Source of the DNA: Amycolatopsis vancoresmycina
GTDB taxonomy: Bacteria; Actinomycetota; Actinomycetes; Mycobacteriales; Pseudonocardiaceae
Assembly: GCF_000716785.1 (NCBI RefSeq)
Contig: NZ_JNYY01000032.1
Location: 48,624 to 112,623 of the forward strand
Direction: 5' to 3'
Length of the DNA stretch: 64,000 nucleotides
The notes under the pieces are model-generated. The model saw only the letters and a list, made by a program, of their open reading frames with translations, searched no databases and was not told the origin of the DNA. Each line of letters opens with the position of its first letter. Position 1 is the first letter of the stretch. The translations under genes and the position numbers were made by a program. Positions 41,175 through 48,979 of the stretch are shown in pieces.

Positions 41175-42271
41175 TGCGGGAGGCAGGCCGGGGCCTGCTC
41201 GCGGCCGCCGCCGCGGTGCTCGCCATGACGGCGGTCGCCGCGGCCGGTCTGGCCCTGCTGGGGGCCCGCGATCCCGGCGCGTTGACCGCGGCCGTCGTCA
41301 CGCTGGCCGTGGGCGGCCCGGCGGAGGTCGCCGCCGTCCCGGCGGCCGGGTTCCCGGTCGCCGTGCGGGGCAGTCTCCACGTGCTGCCGCTCGGGGTTTC
41401 CCTGGCGGGTGCGGTGGTGCTGGGCCGGCTGCTGCTGCGCCGCCGCGAGGGCGGGCTGCTGGTGCGCGGCGCGGCGGCCGCGGTGGCGTTGCCGCTCGGG
41501 GTGGGCGCGATCGCGTTGGCAGCACACGGGAAGCTGGCGCTCCCGGAGGGTGTCGCGACCGGTGGCTGCGCGCGAAGCGGCGGTTCCCCGCGGCTGCCCG
41601 TCTCCGGCGCGCTGGACGCCGGGTTCTCCGTGTCCGCGGGGCCGGCGATGGCGGGTGCGGTGGCCGGGACGGTGCTGGTGCTCGGAGCCTGCTGGGGCAT
41701 CGCCCGGTACCCCGCTCCCACGAGGACCGTGCGCGCGGTGGGGTGGCTCGCGGGCGGGGTCACCGCCCTGTGCCTGACCCTCGCGTGGGCGGCCGGCGGT
41801 CCCGCCGCGGCCGGGGCCGTGCTGCTCGCCCTGCCGCAGCTCGTATCCGGCGTCCTGCTGCTGGGGCTCGGCGTGCCGTGGACGGTCACCACCAGTGGCC
41901 TGCTCCCCTGCGCGCCGCACCTCACCCCGGGCGGCCCGGCGGCCTGGGTGGCGGCGGTGGTGCTGCTGGCCTGCGGGATCGCGGTGCGAAGCCGCCGGCC
42001 CGGCAGTCCCGTGCGCCGGGCCGTGGCGAGTGCCGTGCGGTTCGGCCCGGCGGCCGGTGCCGTGCTCGCCGTCGTGGCGCTGCTGTCGCGGGTTTCCGCC
42101 GACGTCACCGTCGGCGCGTTCGGGCTGTCGCTGCCCGTCTTCAGCGCGCGGCTGGCGGCGGACCCGCTGCTCGCGCTGGTGGCCGGGCTCGCGGGCGGCG
42201 CGGTGGCGGGCTTCGCGGGCTCCCTGCTCGCCGACGGGATCTCCGTATCCTCGCGGGCATGGAAGCGATGA
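41174..42271 (+). CDS. Polytopic membrane protein, streptophobe-like
   Basis: This 365-residue, alanine/valine/leucine-rich protein has about nine or ten hydrophobic segments and no enzymatic motif. Its composition and layout recall the streptophobe-type membrane proteins of actinobacteria, whose function is unknown. It sits between the ABC-2 exporter and a two-component system and may act with the exporter. Its end overlaps the response regulator start by 13 bases and contains that gene's candidate -10 box. Confidence 0.55.
   Translation: MREAGRGLLAAAAAVLAMTAVAAAGLALLGARDPGALTAAVVTLAVGGPAEVAAVPAAGFPVAVRGSLHVLPLGVSLAGAVVLGRLLLRRREGGLLVRGAAAAVALPLGVGAIALAAHGKLALPEGVATGGCARSGGSPRLPVSGALDAGFSVSAGPAMAGAVAGTVLVLGACWGIARYPAPTRTVRAVGWLAGGVTALCLTLAWAAGGPAAAGAVLLALPQLVSGVLLLGLGVPWTVTTSGLLPCAPHLTPGGPAAWVAAVVLLACGIAVRSRRPGSPVRRAVASAVRFGPAAGAVLAVVALLSRVSADVTVGAFGLSLPVFSARLAADPLLALVAGLAGGAVAGFAGSLLADGISVSSRAWKR
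42246..42251 (+). promoter_or_regulatory. Candidate internal -10 box for the two-component genes
   Basis: TATCCT lies within the end of the membrane-protein gene and ends seven bases before the ATG at 42259. It could give a separate leaderless transcript for the response regulator and kinase. Confidence 0.35.
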
Positions 42272-42960
42272 CGTCCCGGCTGCTGGTGGTGGACGACGAA
42301 GCCACCGTCCGCGAGCTGCTCTCCGCCGCGCTGCGCTTCGCCGGTTTCCAGGTGACGTCGGCGGCCACCGCGGGCGAAGCCGTCGCCGCGGCCGCCGCGG
42401 AGCCGCCCGACCTGGTGCTGCTGGACGTCATGCTGCCGGACATGGACGGCTTCGAGGTGGTCCGGCGGCTGCGCGAGCGCCACCCCGGCCCCGGCGCGCC
42501 GGTGCCCGTCCTGTTCCTCACCGCGCGGGACCGCCAGTCCGACAAGGTCACCGGCCTCTCCCTGGGCGCCGACGACTACGTCACGAAGCCGTTCGACCTG
42601 GCGGAGCTGATCGCGCGGATCCGCGCGATCCTCCGCCGGACCGCGGGCCACCCGGCGGCGGTGCTCACGGTGGGCGCGCTCACGCTCGACGCCGAGGGCC
42701 ACCACGTGACGCGCGCGGGGCGGGCGATCCGGCTGTCCGCCACGGAGTTCCGGCTGCTGCGCTACCTGATGGAGAACGCCGGGCGGGTGGTGTCCAAGGC
42801 GCAGATCCTGGACCGGGTGTGGCGCGAGGACTTCGGCGGCGACGCCGGCATCGTCGACACCTACATCTCCTACCTGCGGCGCAAGGCCGACACCGGAGAA
42901 CCGAAGCTGATCCACACCGTGCACGGCGTCGGCTACGTGCTGCGCGAGCCCCGCCGGTGA
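42259..42960 (+). CDS. OmpR/PhoB-family response regulator
   Basis: This 233-residue protein has a receiver domain (1-120) with D12/D13 (VVDDE), phospho-acceptor D56 (LLDVMLPDMDG), T88 and K110 (VTKPFDL). A winged-helix DNA-binding domain (about 135-230) has LSATEFRLLRYLMENAGRVVSK and HTVHGVGYVL. It probably controls the upstream ABC-2 operon in response to the kinase. ATG 42259 is chosen over ATG 42268 because it lies at the right distance from the candidate -10 box. Confidence 0.9.
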   Translation: MEAMTSRLLVVDDEATVRELLSAALRFAGFQVTSAATAGEAVAAAAAEPPDLVLLDVMLPDMDGFEVVRRLRERHPGPGAPVPVLFLTARDRQSDKVTGLSLGADDYVTKPFDLAELIARIRAILRRTAGHPAAVLTVGALTLDAEGHHVTRAGRAIRLSATEFRLLRYLMENAGRVVSKAQILDRVWREDFGGDAGIVDTYISYLRRKADTGEPKLIHTVHGVGYVLREPRR

Positions 42961-44405
42961 AGCGGCTTTCCCTGCGGGCCCGGCTGCTGCTGCTCACCGC
43001 GGGCCTGCTGCTGGCCGGCCTGACGCTCACCGGCACGCTGGTTTCCGGGCAGCTGGAACGGTTCCAGCTCGACCGGCTCGACGGCCAGCTGCGCTCGATG
43101 ACCGAGCTGATCTCGCGGGCGGCGGGGCCGCCGCCGTCCGCGAGCCCGGCTGTGCGCCCCGATCTCGTCGACCCCGCGCTCGAGCTGTTCGGCTCCCCCT
43201 ACGTCGTGTACCTCGACGCGCGCGGCGCGGTGGCGGGCGACCTGCACTCCTCCCGGGTGGCCGGGGCGGCGCTGCCGCCGGCCGGCGCGCTGCGCGCGGT
43301 CCCGGCCGACGGGACGGCCGTCGACGTGGCCGCCGCCGACGGGTCCCAGCGGTGGCGGGCCGTCGCGCGGCCGGCCGTCCGCTGGGGCGGCACGGTCGTT
43401 TCGGCCGCGCCGCTCGCCGAGGCCGACGCCACGATCGGCCAGCTGCGGACCAGCAGCCTGGTCACCGGCGCCGGGCTGCTCGTCGTGCTGACCGCGGCCG
43501 GCTGGTTCGCCCTCGGCCGCGGCCTGCGGCCGCTGCGCCGGATCGAGCACACGGCCGCGGCGATCGCCGGCGGCGACCTCACCCGGCGCGTGCCGGGTCT
43601 CGCGCCGCCCGGCACCGAGATCGGGCACCTGGCGGCGTCCCTCAACACCATGCTCGGCCAGCTGGAGCGGGCGTTCGCCGACCGGGCCGCGTCGGAGGCG
43701 CGGATGCGCACCTTCCTCTCCGACGTCAGCCACGAGCTCCGCACGCCGCTGTTCGGCATCAAGGGGTCCACGGAGCTCTACCGGATGGGGGCGCTGCCCG
43801 GACCGTCCGATGTGGACGACGCGATGCGCCGCATCGACCGCGAAGCCACCCGGCTCACCGCGCTGACCGAGGACCTGCTGCTGCTCGCCCGGCTCGACGA
43901 GGCGCCCGAGGAGCAGCTCGACCGGGCCCCGATGGACCTGCGCACCCTGGCCGGCGACGCCCGGCACGACCTGCGGGCCCTCGACCCCACCCGCGACGTC
44001 GCCCTGACCGGCCCAGGGGGCGCCGGCCCGCCCGGCCCGGCCCCGGTCGACGCCGACGAGGCCCGGCTGCGGCAGGTCGTCACCAACCTGGTGGGCAACG
44101 CCGCCGCCCACACGCCCCCGGGCACGCGCGTCCGCATCGGCGTCGGCACGGTGGACGGCCACGCCGTGCTCGAGGTGGCCGACGAGGGCCCGGGGATGAC
44201 GGCCGAGCAGGCGCACCGCGCGTTCACCCGCTTCTACCGCGCCGACCGCTCCCGCACCCGCACCCCGGGCGCCGACGCCGGCCTGGGCCTGGCGATCGCC
44301 CGTTCCCTGGCCCGCGCCCACGGCGGGGACGTCGAACTGGAGACCGCGATCGGGCAGGGCGCCTGCTTCCGGCTTGTGGTGCCGGTGCACGGCTTCGCGG
44401 ACTGA
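42957..44405 (+). CDS. Sensor histidine kinase
   Basis: This 482-residue kinase has two transmembrane helices (about 10-30 and 165-185) around an extracellular sensor. A HAMP linker (PLRRIEHTAAAIAGGDLTRR) follows, then the phospho-acceptor histidine in DVSHELRTPL, and the ATPase boxes NLVGNAAAHTPPG, DEGPGM and GLGLAIARSLARAHGG. It should phosphorylate the response regulator encoded before it. GTG 42957 overlaps that gene's stop by four bases. The signal is unknown; the linked exporter suggests an envelope-active compound. Confidence 0.9.
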   Translation: MKRLSLRARLLLLTAGLLLAGLTLTGTLVSGQLERFQLDRLDGQLRSMTELISRAAGPPPSASPAVRPDLVDPALELFGSPYVVYLDARGAVAGDLHSSRVAGAALPPAGALRAVPADGTAVDVAAADGSQRWRAVARPAVRWGGTVVSAAPLAEADATIGQLRTSSLVTGAGLLVVLTAAGWFALGRGLRPLRRIEHTAAAIAGGDLTRRVPGLAPPGTEIGHLAASLNTMLGQLERAFADRAASEARMRTFLSDVSHELRTPLFGIKGSTELYRMGALPGPSDVDDAMRRIDREATRLTALTEDLLLLARLDEAPEEQLDRAPMDLRTLAGDARHDLRALDPTRDVALTGPGGAGPPGPAPVDADEARLRQVVTNLVGNAAAHTPPGTRVRIGVGTVDGHAVLEVADEGPGMTAEQAHRAFTRFYRADRSRTRTPGADAGLGLAIARSLARAHGGDVELETAIGQGACFRLVVPVHGFAD

Positions 44406-44412
44406 CGCCGGC

Positions 44413-45876
44413 TCAGGAGACCGCCCACACCTGGCTCGCGGCGCCCGTTCCGCCGAGCTGGACGACCTGGGCACCGCTCGCCGTCGACGACCCCGCCACC
44501 CCGGTCACCAGGCCGCTGCCGATGTTGACCAGGACGTACTGGCTGCCGGTGAGGCTGCCCACCAGGTCGGCCGCCCACTGCTGGCCCGGCCCTCCGGTGC
44601 ACGTCCACTGCTGCAGCTGGGTTCCGCTCGCCGTGGACCCGCCCGGGACGTCGAGGCACAGGCCGCTGTTGACGTTGACCAGCATGAAGACGTTGTCGGC
44701 GAGCTTCGTCAGCCGCCACTGCTGGTTGGTGCCGCCGTGGGCGGGCCATTGGATGATCTTGCCGCCGGCCGCGGTCGAGGCGCCCGAAGCGTCCAGCACC
44801 TGTGAACTGCCGGCGTTCTTCAGCACGTGCGTGGTCTCACTCGGCAGGCCCGCGTTCGCCGACCAGGTCCCCGACGCCGTGTCGAGGTTCCAGCTCGGGT
44901 ACTGGCCCAGGTTGACCGTCGTGCCGCGGATCGTCAGCGGCAGCCAGATCAGCGGCGAGTCGCCCATCGCGTTGCCCGTCCAGCGGTCCCCCGCGTAGAC
45001 GTAGGTCGTCGCCGCGCTGCCCTGGACCGTGATGATGTTCGCGGTCTGGCTGTTGTAGGTGTTCGTGCCGGTCGCCGCGAAGTTCCGGAACGGCGACCAC
45101 GGCCCGGCGAGCGACGTCGCGGTCGCGTAGACGTTGTCGTTGGTGGCCCACCCGGTCAGGTGGGACGCCAGCAGGTAGTACGTCCCGCCGGTCTTGACCA
45201 CGGCGGGCGACTCGTAGTTCGGCAGCGTCGCCACCGCGCTCGCCACCGACAGGTAGTCCGCGGCCAGGCGGTAGATGCGGAGGCTGCGGCCGGCGTTTTC
45301 GCTCAGCAGGTACGCCGACCCGTCGGTGTCCTGGTACAGGCCGATGTCGCGGCTCTGGTTGCCCAGCGGCTGGAAACTCCCCCGGTAGCTGTACGGCCCG
45401 CAGGGCGTGGGGCTGGTCGCCACCCCGACCCGCTGCTCGGAGTAGCTCGTGTTGTCGATGTGCAGGTACATCACGTACAGCCCGGTGGCGGCGTTGTGGA
45501 GGACCTTGGGCCGTTCGACGATGCGGTTCGGCCCGAGGTCGCCGCTGCCCTGCCTCGCCAGCGCGACCCCCTGGTGGGTCCAGTTCGCCAGATCACCCGA
45601 GGTGTAGCAGGGGATGTCCTGAAACGCGGTGTTCGCCGTGGTCTGGCCGGTCTTGTCCTCGCCGAAGCCGTACCAGGTGTCCTCGGCCTTGACGATGCCG
45701 AGGCCGTGCAGCTGCAGCGCGCGGCCGCCGGTGTCGGTCCGCACGGCACCCAGGGTGAACGTGTTCGCCGCGCCCTGCGCCGGGTGCGCGGGCACCAGGA
45801 CGGAGATCAGGACGGCGAGCAGGGCGAGCGGCACGCTCACCCACCTCCTCGGGAACCGGTGCGGTGCGCTGGCCAT
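44413..45876 (-). CDS. Secreted GH43 glycosidase with ricin-type lectin domain
   Basis: This 487-residue protein has a Sec signal (cleavage near AQG-AA around residue 35). A five-bladed-propeller GH43 domain (about 36-340) follows, with GLGIVKAEDTWYGFGED, ERPKVLHN, SRDIGLYQDTDGSAYL and YESPAVVKTGGTYYLLAS. A C-terminal ricin-B lectin domain (about 345-487) carries three QxW-type repeats (QQWRL, QQWAA, QVWAV). It is closest in pattern to GH43 exo-beta-1,3-galactanases, suggesting arabinogalactan side-chain or backbone cleavage. AAGGGAGA precedes the ATG. The promoter is flanked by two LacI-type palindromes. Confidence 0.82.
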   Translation of the reverse strand: MASAPHRFPRRWVSVPLALLAVLISVLVPAHPAQGAANTFTLGAVRTDTGGRALQLHGLGIVKAEDTWYGFGEDKTGQTTANTAFQDIPCYTSGDLANWTHQGVALARQGSGDLGPNRIVERPKVLHNAATGLYVMYLHIDNTSYSEQRVGVATSPTPCGPYSYRGSFQPLGNQSRDIGLYQDTDGSAYLLSENAGRSLRIYRLAADYLSVASAVATLPNYESPAVVKTGGTYYLLASHLTGWATNDNVYATATSLAGPWSPFRNFAATGTNTYNSQTANIITVQGSAATTYVYAGDRWTGNAMGDSPLIWLPLTIRGTTVNLGQYPSWNLDTASGTWSANAGLPSETTHVLKNAGSSQVLDASGASTAAGGKIIQWPAHGGTNQQWRLTKLADNVFMLVNVNSGLCLDVPGGSTASGTQLQQWTCTGGPGQQWAADLVGSLTGSQYVLVNIGSGLVTGVAGSSTASGAQVVQLGGTGAASQVWAVS

Positions 45877-45915
45877 GCTGGTCTCCCTTTCCGGCCGGGC
45901 CGGGCCACCGGACAT

Positions 45916-45927
45916 CGAACCGGTTCG
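45916..45927. promoter_or_regulatory. LacI-type palindromic operator (proximal)
   Basis: CGAACCGGTTCG is a perfect 12-base palindrome just downstream of the GH43 promoter. It has the central CG-symmetric form typical of LacI-family operators. A related copy lies at 46041-46054. No LacI gene is in the window. Confidence 0.55.
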
Positions 45928-45944
45928 CCTGAGCAGCCGTCAGC

Positions 45945-45974
45945 ATGGTAGGAACGCCGTCCACGAGCGGTCAA
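45945..45974 (-). promoter_or_regulatory. Promoter of the GH43 gene
   Basis: On the minus strand TTGACC (45974-45969) and TACCAT (45950-45945) are separated by 18 bases, upstream of the ATG at 45876. It lies between the two LacI-type palindromes. Confidence 0.6.
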
Positions 45975-46040
45975 CGCAATCGTGGACAGCCAGCCAGAAG
46001 ACCGGGTGCGCCCGGAAACTTACATCCGCGCGAGGCGGCG

Positions 46041-46054
46041 TCGAATCGGTTCGA
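46041..46054. promoter_or_regulatory. LacI-type palindromic operator (distal)
   Basis: TCGAATCGGTTCGA has TCGAA/TTCGA arms and shares the core with the proximal site about 125 bases away, a spacing that would allow DNA looping over the GH43 promoter. Confidence 0.45.
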
Positions 46055-46059
46055 GAGAA

Positions 46060-47244
46060 TCAGGCGGGGCCGACCGGCGTCGCAAGTGCTTCGCCCGGTG
46101 CAGGCTCGGCCAGGAGCCGCCGGCCGGCCCGTTCGGGCCGGATGCCGGGCGTGGTCCGCCCGTCGGCGGGCGGCAGGCTGCCGAGCGCGCGGACGGCCTC
46201 TTCGTCCACCCGGATGCCGAGGCCCGCGCGGTCACCGAGCACGAACGCGCCGTCTTCGATCTCGTGGTCCACGGTCAGGCCGACGGGCGGCCGCAGGTCC
46301 TGCAGCTCGCTGACGAGGTGGTTGGGCACCGCGGTCGCCGCGTGCAGCAGCCCGGCGGGCGTGGTGCCGATCGGGCTGACCGGGAGGTCGTGGGCGTGGG
46401 CCACCGCCGCGACGCGCAGGAAGTGCGTGACACCCCAGACCGTCGCCGTCTGCACGACGTCCACCGCGCCGGCCGCCAGCAGCGGGCGGAACTGCTCCAG
46501 CCCGGTGAGGTTCTCCCCGGTCGCCACCGCGGCCCGGATGCCCCGGCCCACCGCCGCGAGCCCCTCCGCGTCCCACCGGCGCACCGGCTCCTCCACCCAG
46601 GTCAGGTCGAGCGTCCGCTCCAGCTCGCCGACGTGGCGCAGCGCCTGCTTGCGCGTCCACGCCTCGTTGGCGTCGAGCATCAGCCCCGGGCGGACGCCCC
46701 GCGAGAACTCCGCCAGCACGTCGCGGACCAGGCTCAGCCGCCGCCGGTCCCGGTCGACGTCGAGGCCACCCTTGACCTTCGCGACGCGCAGCCCGCGCTC
46801 GGCGTAGGCCCGGTAGGTGGCCGCGAGTTCCTCGTCGGGCAACGCGATGTCGAGACCCGACGCGTACGCCGGCACGCACCGGTCGCGACCGCCCAGCAGG
46901 CGCCACAGCGGCTGCCCGGACGCCTTCGCCTTGATGTCCCACAACGCGGAGTCGAGGGCGCCGATCGTGCCGAAGACCGCACCGGCGTGGCCGGCTTTGA
47001 AGGTCCAGCGCAGCATCCGGTCGTACAGCGCGGCCACGCTCCGCGGATCCTCGCCTTCGATCGCCGGGAAGATCTCGCCGATCTGCGGGTGCGGCCCCAG
47101 CCCGACACCGGTGATGCCCTCGTCGGTGTCGAGCAGCACGAACGGCACCCGCACCACGCCGTCCGCGTAGACGCCGTTGGCGTCCCCGACCGGACGGCCC
47201 CATTCCTGGACCGTGGTCAGGCTCCTGAACCCGGTGATCCGCAT
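46060..47244 (-). CDS. Enolase-superfamily enzyme lacking the His-Asp dyad
   Basis: This 394-residue protein has the superfamily capping domain and barrel with K156-x-K158 (AKVKGG) and metal ligands D191 (LDANEAW), E218 (WVEEP) and E244 (ATGEN). At the barrel-6/7 positions where mandelate racemase-type dehydratases have Asp and His, it reads VVQTATVWG and SPIGTTPAG. Catalysis would therefore rely on the lysines alone, or the enzyme differs from standard acid-sugar dehydratases. GGAGG precedes the ATG. It is divergent from a FadR regulator and 183 bases upstream of the GH43 gene. Confidence 0.78.
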   Translation of the reverse strand: MRITGFRSLTTVQEWGRPVGDANGVYADGVVRVPFVLLDTDEGITGVGLGPHPQIGEIFPAIEGEDPRSVAALYDRMLRWTFKAGHAGAVFGTIGALDSALWDIKAKASGQPLWRLLGGRDRCVPAYASGLDIALPDEELAATYRAYAERGLRVAKVKGGLDVDRDRRRLSLVRDVLAEFSRGVRPGLMLDANEAWTRKQALRHVGELERTLDLTWVEEPVRRWDAEGLAAVGRGIRAAVATGENLTGLEQFRPLLAAGAVDVVQTATVWGVTHFLRVAAVAHAHDLPVSPIGTTPAGLLHAATAVPNHLVSELQDLRPPVGLTVDHEIEDGAFVLGDRAGLGIRVDEEAVRALGSLPPADGRTTPGIRPERAGRRLLAEPAPGEALATPVGPA

Positions 47245-47304
47245 GTCCGTCCTCCACCAGCCGATCGTGGGATCCCGGGGCCAGCGGGGAGATCGACACC
47301 GTCA

Positions 47305-47323
47305 GTCATACTACGTATTATGA
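47305..47323. promoter_or_regulatory. Candidate FadR-type operator between divergent genes
   Basis: GTCATACTACGTATTATGA contains CATAcTACGTAtTATG, a 16-base palindrome with one mismatched pair. It lies in the gap between the enolase-superfamily gene and the FadR gene. A similar sequence, GTCATACGACTTACGTTATT on the minus strand, overlaps the -10 box of the ABC importer promoter at 51278-51297. Confidence 0.5.
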
Positions 47324-47360
47324 AAACACCTGCTGACTCGTGCCCGCCCGGAGGTGATCG

Positions 47361-48089
47361 ATGAGCACGGCCGCGTTTCCGCCGCCCGACGCGCCGTACC
47401 CGCGCGGCCGCCGGGCCGATGCCGTCGTCGACCACCTCATCGAGCTGATCGCGAGCGGCGTGCTCCGGCCCGACCAGCTGCTGCCCGTCGAGTCCGCGCT
47501 CTGCGAGACGTTCGGGGTCAGCCGGACCGTCGTCCGCGAAGCGATCAAGTCCCTGGAAGCCAAGGGACTGGTCAAGGCCCGTCAGGGGGTCGGCACGCTG
47601 GTGTCGGCCCAGGAGTCGTGGAACCTGCTCGACCCCGCCCTCCTGGCGGCCATCGTGCGCCACGACCGGCGGTACGACATCCTCGACCAGCTCATCGCCG
47701 TGCGCACCTCCCTCGAGTCGAGCATGGCGCGGGAAGCGGCGCGCCGCGCCACCCCGGAGGACGTCGCCGAGCTGCGGGAGCTGATGACCCGGCTGGACGC
47801 GGCGGTCGGGGAACCGGACCTGCTCGACGACATCGACGTGGCGTTCCACGAGCGGATCATGCTCGTGTCCGGCAACCGGCTCGGCCGGGCGATCGTGCAC
47901 ACGGTGCACGCCGAGGCCCGGCGCAGCCCGCGCTACGTCGGGCACTCCGCCCTCAAGCACCGCCGCCAGTCGAACCGGCAGCACCTGGCTGTCTTCGAAG
48001 CGATCGAAGCCGGCGATCCGGACGCGGCGGGCGCGCTGATGGCCGAGCACATCGCGACGTCCTGGCAGCGGCGCCGCCCGGCGGGCTGA
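47361..48089 (+). CDS. FadR/GntR-family regulator
   Basis: This 242-residue protein has a GntR winged helix (about 12-80: LPVESALCETFGVSRTVVREAIKSLEAKGLVKARQG in two parts, then VGTLVS) and an FCD ligand domain (about 100-225, DDIDVAFHERIMLVSGN and RRQSNRQHLAVFEAIEAGD). It probably controls the divergent enolase-superfamily gene and the ABC importer that follows on the other strand. GGAGGTGATCG before the ATG is a near-perfect ribosome site. It converges on the importer genes with a hairpin made of both stop codons. Confidence 0.87.
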   Translation: MSTAAFPPPDAPYPRGRRADAVVDHLIELIASGVLRPDQLLPVESALCETFGVSRTVVREAIKSLEAKGLVKARQGVGTLVSAQESWNLLDPALLAAIVRHDRRYDILDQLIAVRTSLESSMAREAARRATPEDVAELRELMTRLDAAVGEPDLLDDIDVAFHERIMLVSGNRLGRAIVHTVHAEARRSPRYVGHSALKHRRQSNRQHLAVFEAIEAGDPDAAGALMAEHIATSWQRRRPAG

Positions 48090-48109
48090 CCCCGCACCGG
48101 CGGGGGTCA
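48087..48109. terminator. Bidirectional hairpin formed by two convergent stop codons
   Basis: TGACCCCGC (48087-48095) pairs with GCGGGGGTCA (48100-48109) around a four-base loop, with one bulged G. Its outer ends are the TGA stops of the FadR gene and of the permease gene on the opposite strand. No T tract follows, so termination is likely but not certain. Confidence 0.5.
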
Positions 48110-48979
48110 TTCCTTCACCCCACCGCCGACCAGCCCGCGCACCAGCGCGCGCTGCGACAGCATGAACACGACCGCCACCGGGATGACCGCCAGCAGCGTG
48201 GCGAGCGCCAGTTCCGGCCGGAAGATGTTCACCTGCTGGCCGCCGCCCCCGACCGCGGGGTTGAACGAGGGCGTCGACGACAGCAGGTCCGACAGGCCCA
48301 CCTGGATCGGGTACTGCGCCGAATCCGTGAGCACGGCGTAGGGCAGGAAGAAGTTGTTCCAGTCGGCCACGAAGCTGAAGAACAGGACCAGCGCCACCAC
48401 CGGCTTCGCCAGCGGCAGGGCGACGTGGCGGAACGTGGACCACTCGTCGCAGCCGTCGATGCGCGCCGCGTCGAGCAGTTCGCGGGGAACCGCGGTCGTG
48501 TAGTAGATGTAGGCGAGGTAGACCCCGAACGGGTAGAACGCGAACGGGAGGATCACCGAAAGCGCGTTGCCGATCAGGTGCACGGCGTTGAGCTCCAGGA
48601 AGATCGGGAGCACGAGCGCCGCCGCCGGCATGATCATCACGACCAGGGTCAGCGTCAGCACCAGCCGCCGGCCGGGGAACCGCCCGAACGCGAGGCCGTA
48701 GCCGGCCGGGATCCCGGTGACCAGGACGATCGCGGTCGCGCTCACCGCGTACAGCAGCGAGTTGCCGATCCACAGGCGGTAGAGGTGGTCGCTGAAGGCG
48801 TCCAGGTGCCGCCACGCCTGCGCGAGCCGGCCGAAGCTGCCGAACGCCAGGGGATCGGCGGTGACGAGGGCTTCGTCGGACTTCGTCGGCGCGAGGACGA
48901 GCCACGCCAGCGGCACCACGAAGAACGCGGCGAAGCCGGCGAGGATCACGAACCGGAGGCCACGGGCGGCGAGTCGCAT
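48107..48979 (-). CDS. ABC sugar permease 2 (MalG type)
   Basis: This 290-residue protein has six hydrophobic segments, VVMIMPAAALVLPIFLEL and the EAA loop ELLDAARIDGCDEWSTFRHVALP. It is the second permease of a CUT1 importer. Its ATG shares one base with the upstream permease stop (TGATG). The operon likely imports an oligosaccharide related to the GH43 and enolase-superfamily enzymes nearby; no ATPase gene is included. Confidence 0.9.
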   Translation of the reverse strand: MRLAARGLRFVILAGFAAFFVVPLAWLVLAPTKSDEALVTADPLAFGSFGRLAQAWRHLDAFSDHLYRLWIGNSLLYAVSATAIVLVTGIPAGYGLAFGRFPGRRLVLTLTLVVMIMPAAALVLPIFLELNAVHLIGNALSVILPFAFYPFGVYLAYIYYTTAVPRELLDAARIDGCDEWSTFRHVALPLAKPVVALVLFFSFVADWNNFFLPYAVLTDSAQYPIQVGLSDLLSSTPSFNPAVGGGGQQVNIFRPELALATLLAVIPVAVVFMLSQRALVRGLVGGGVKE

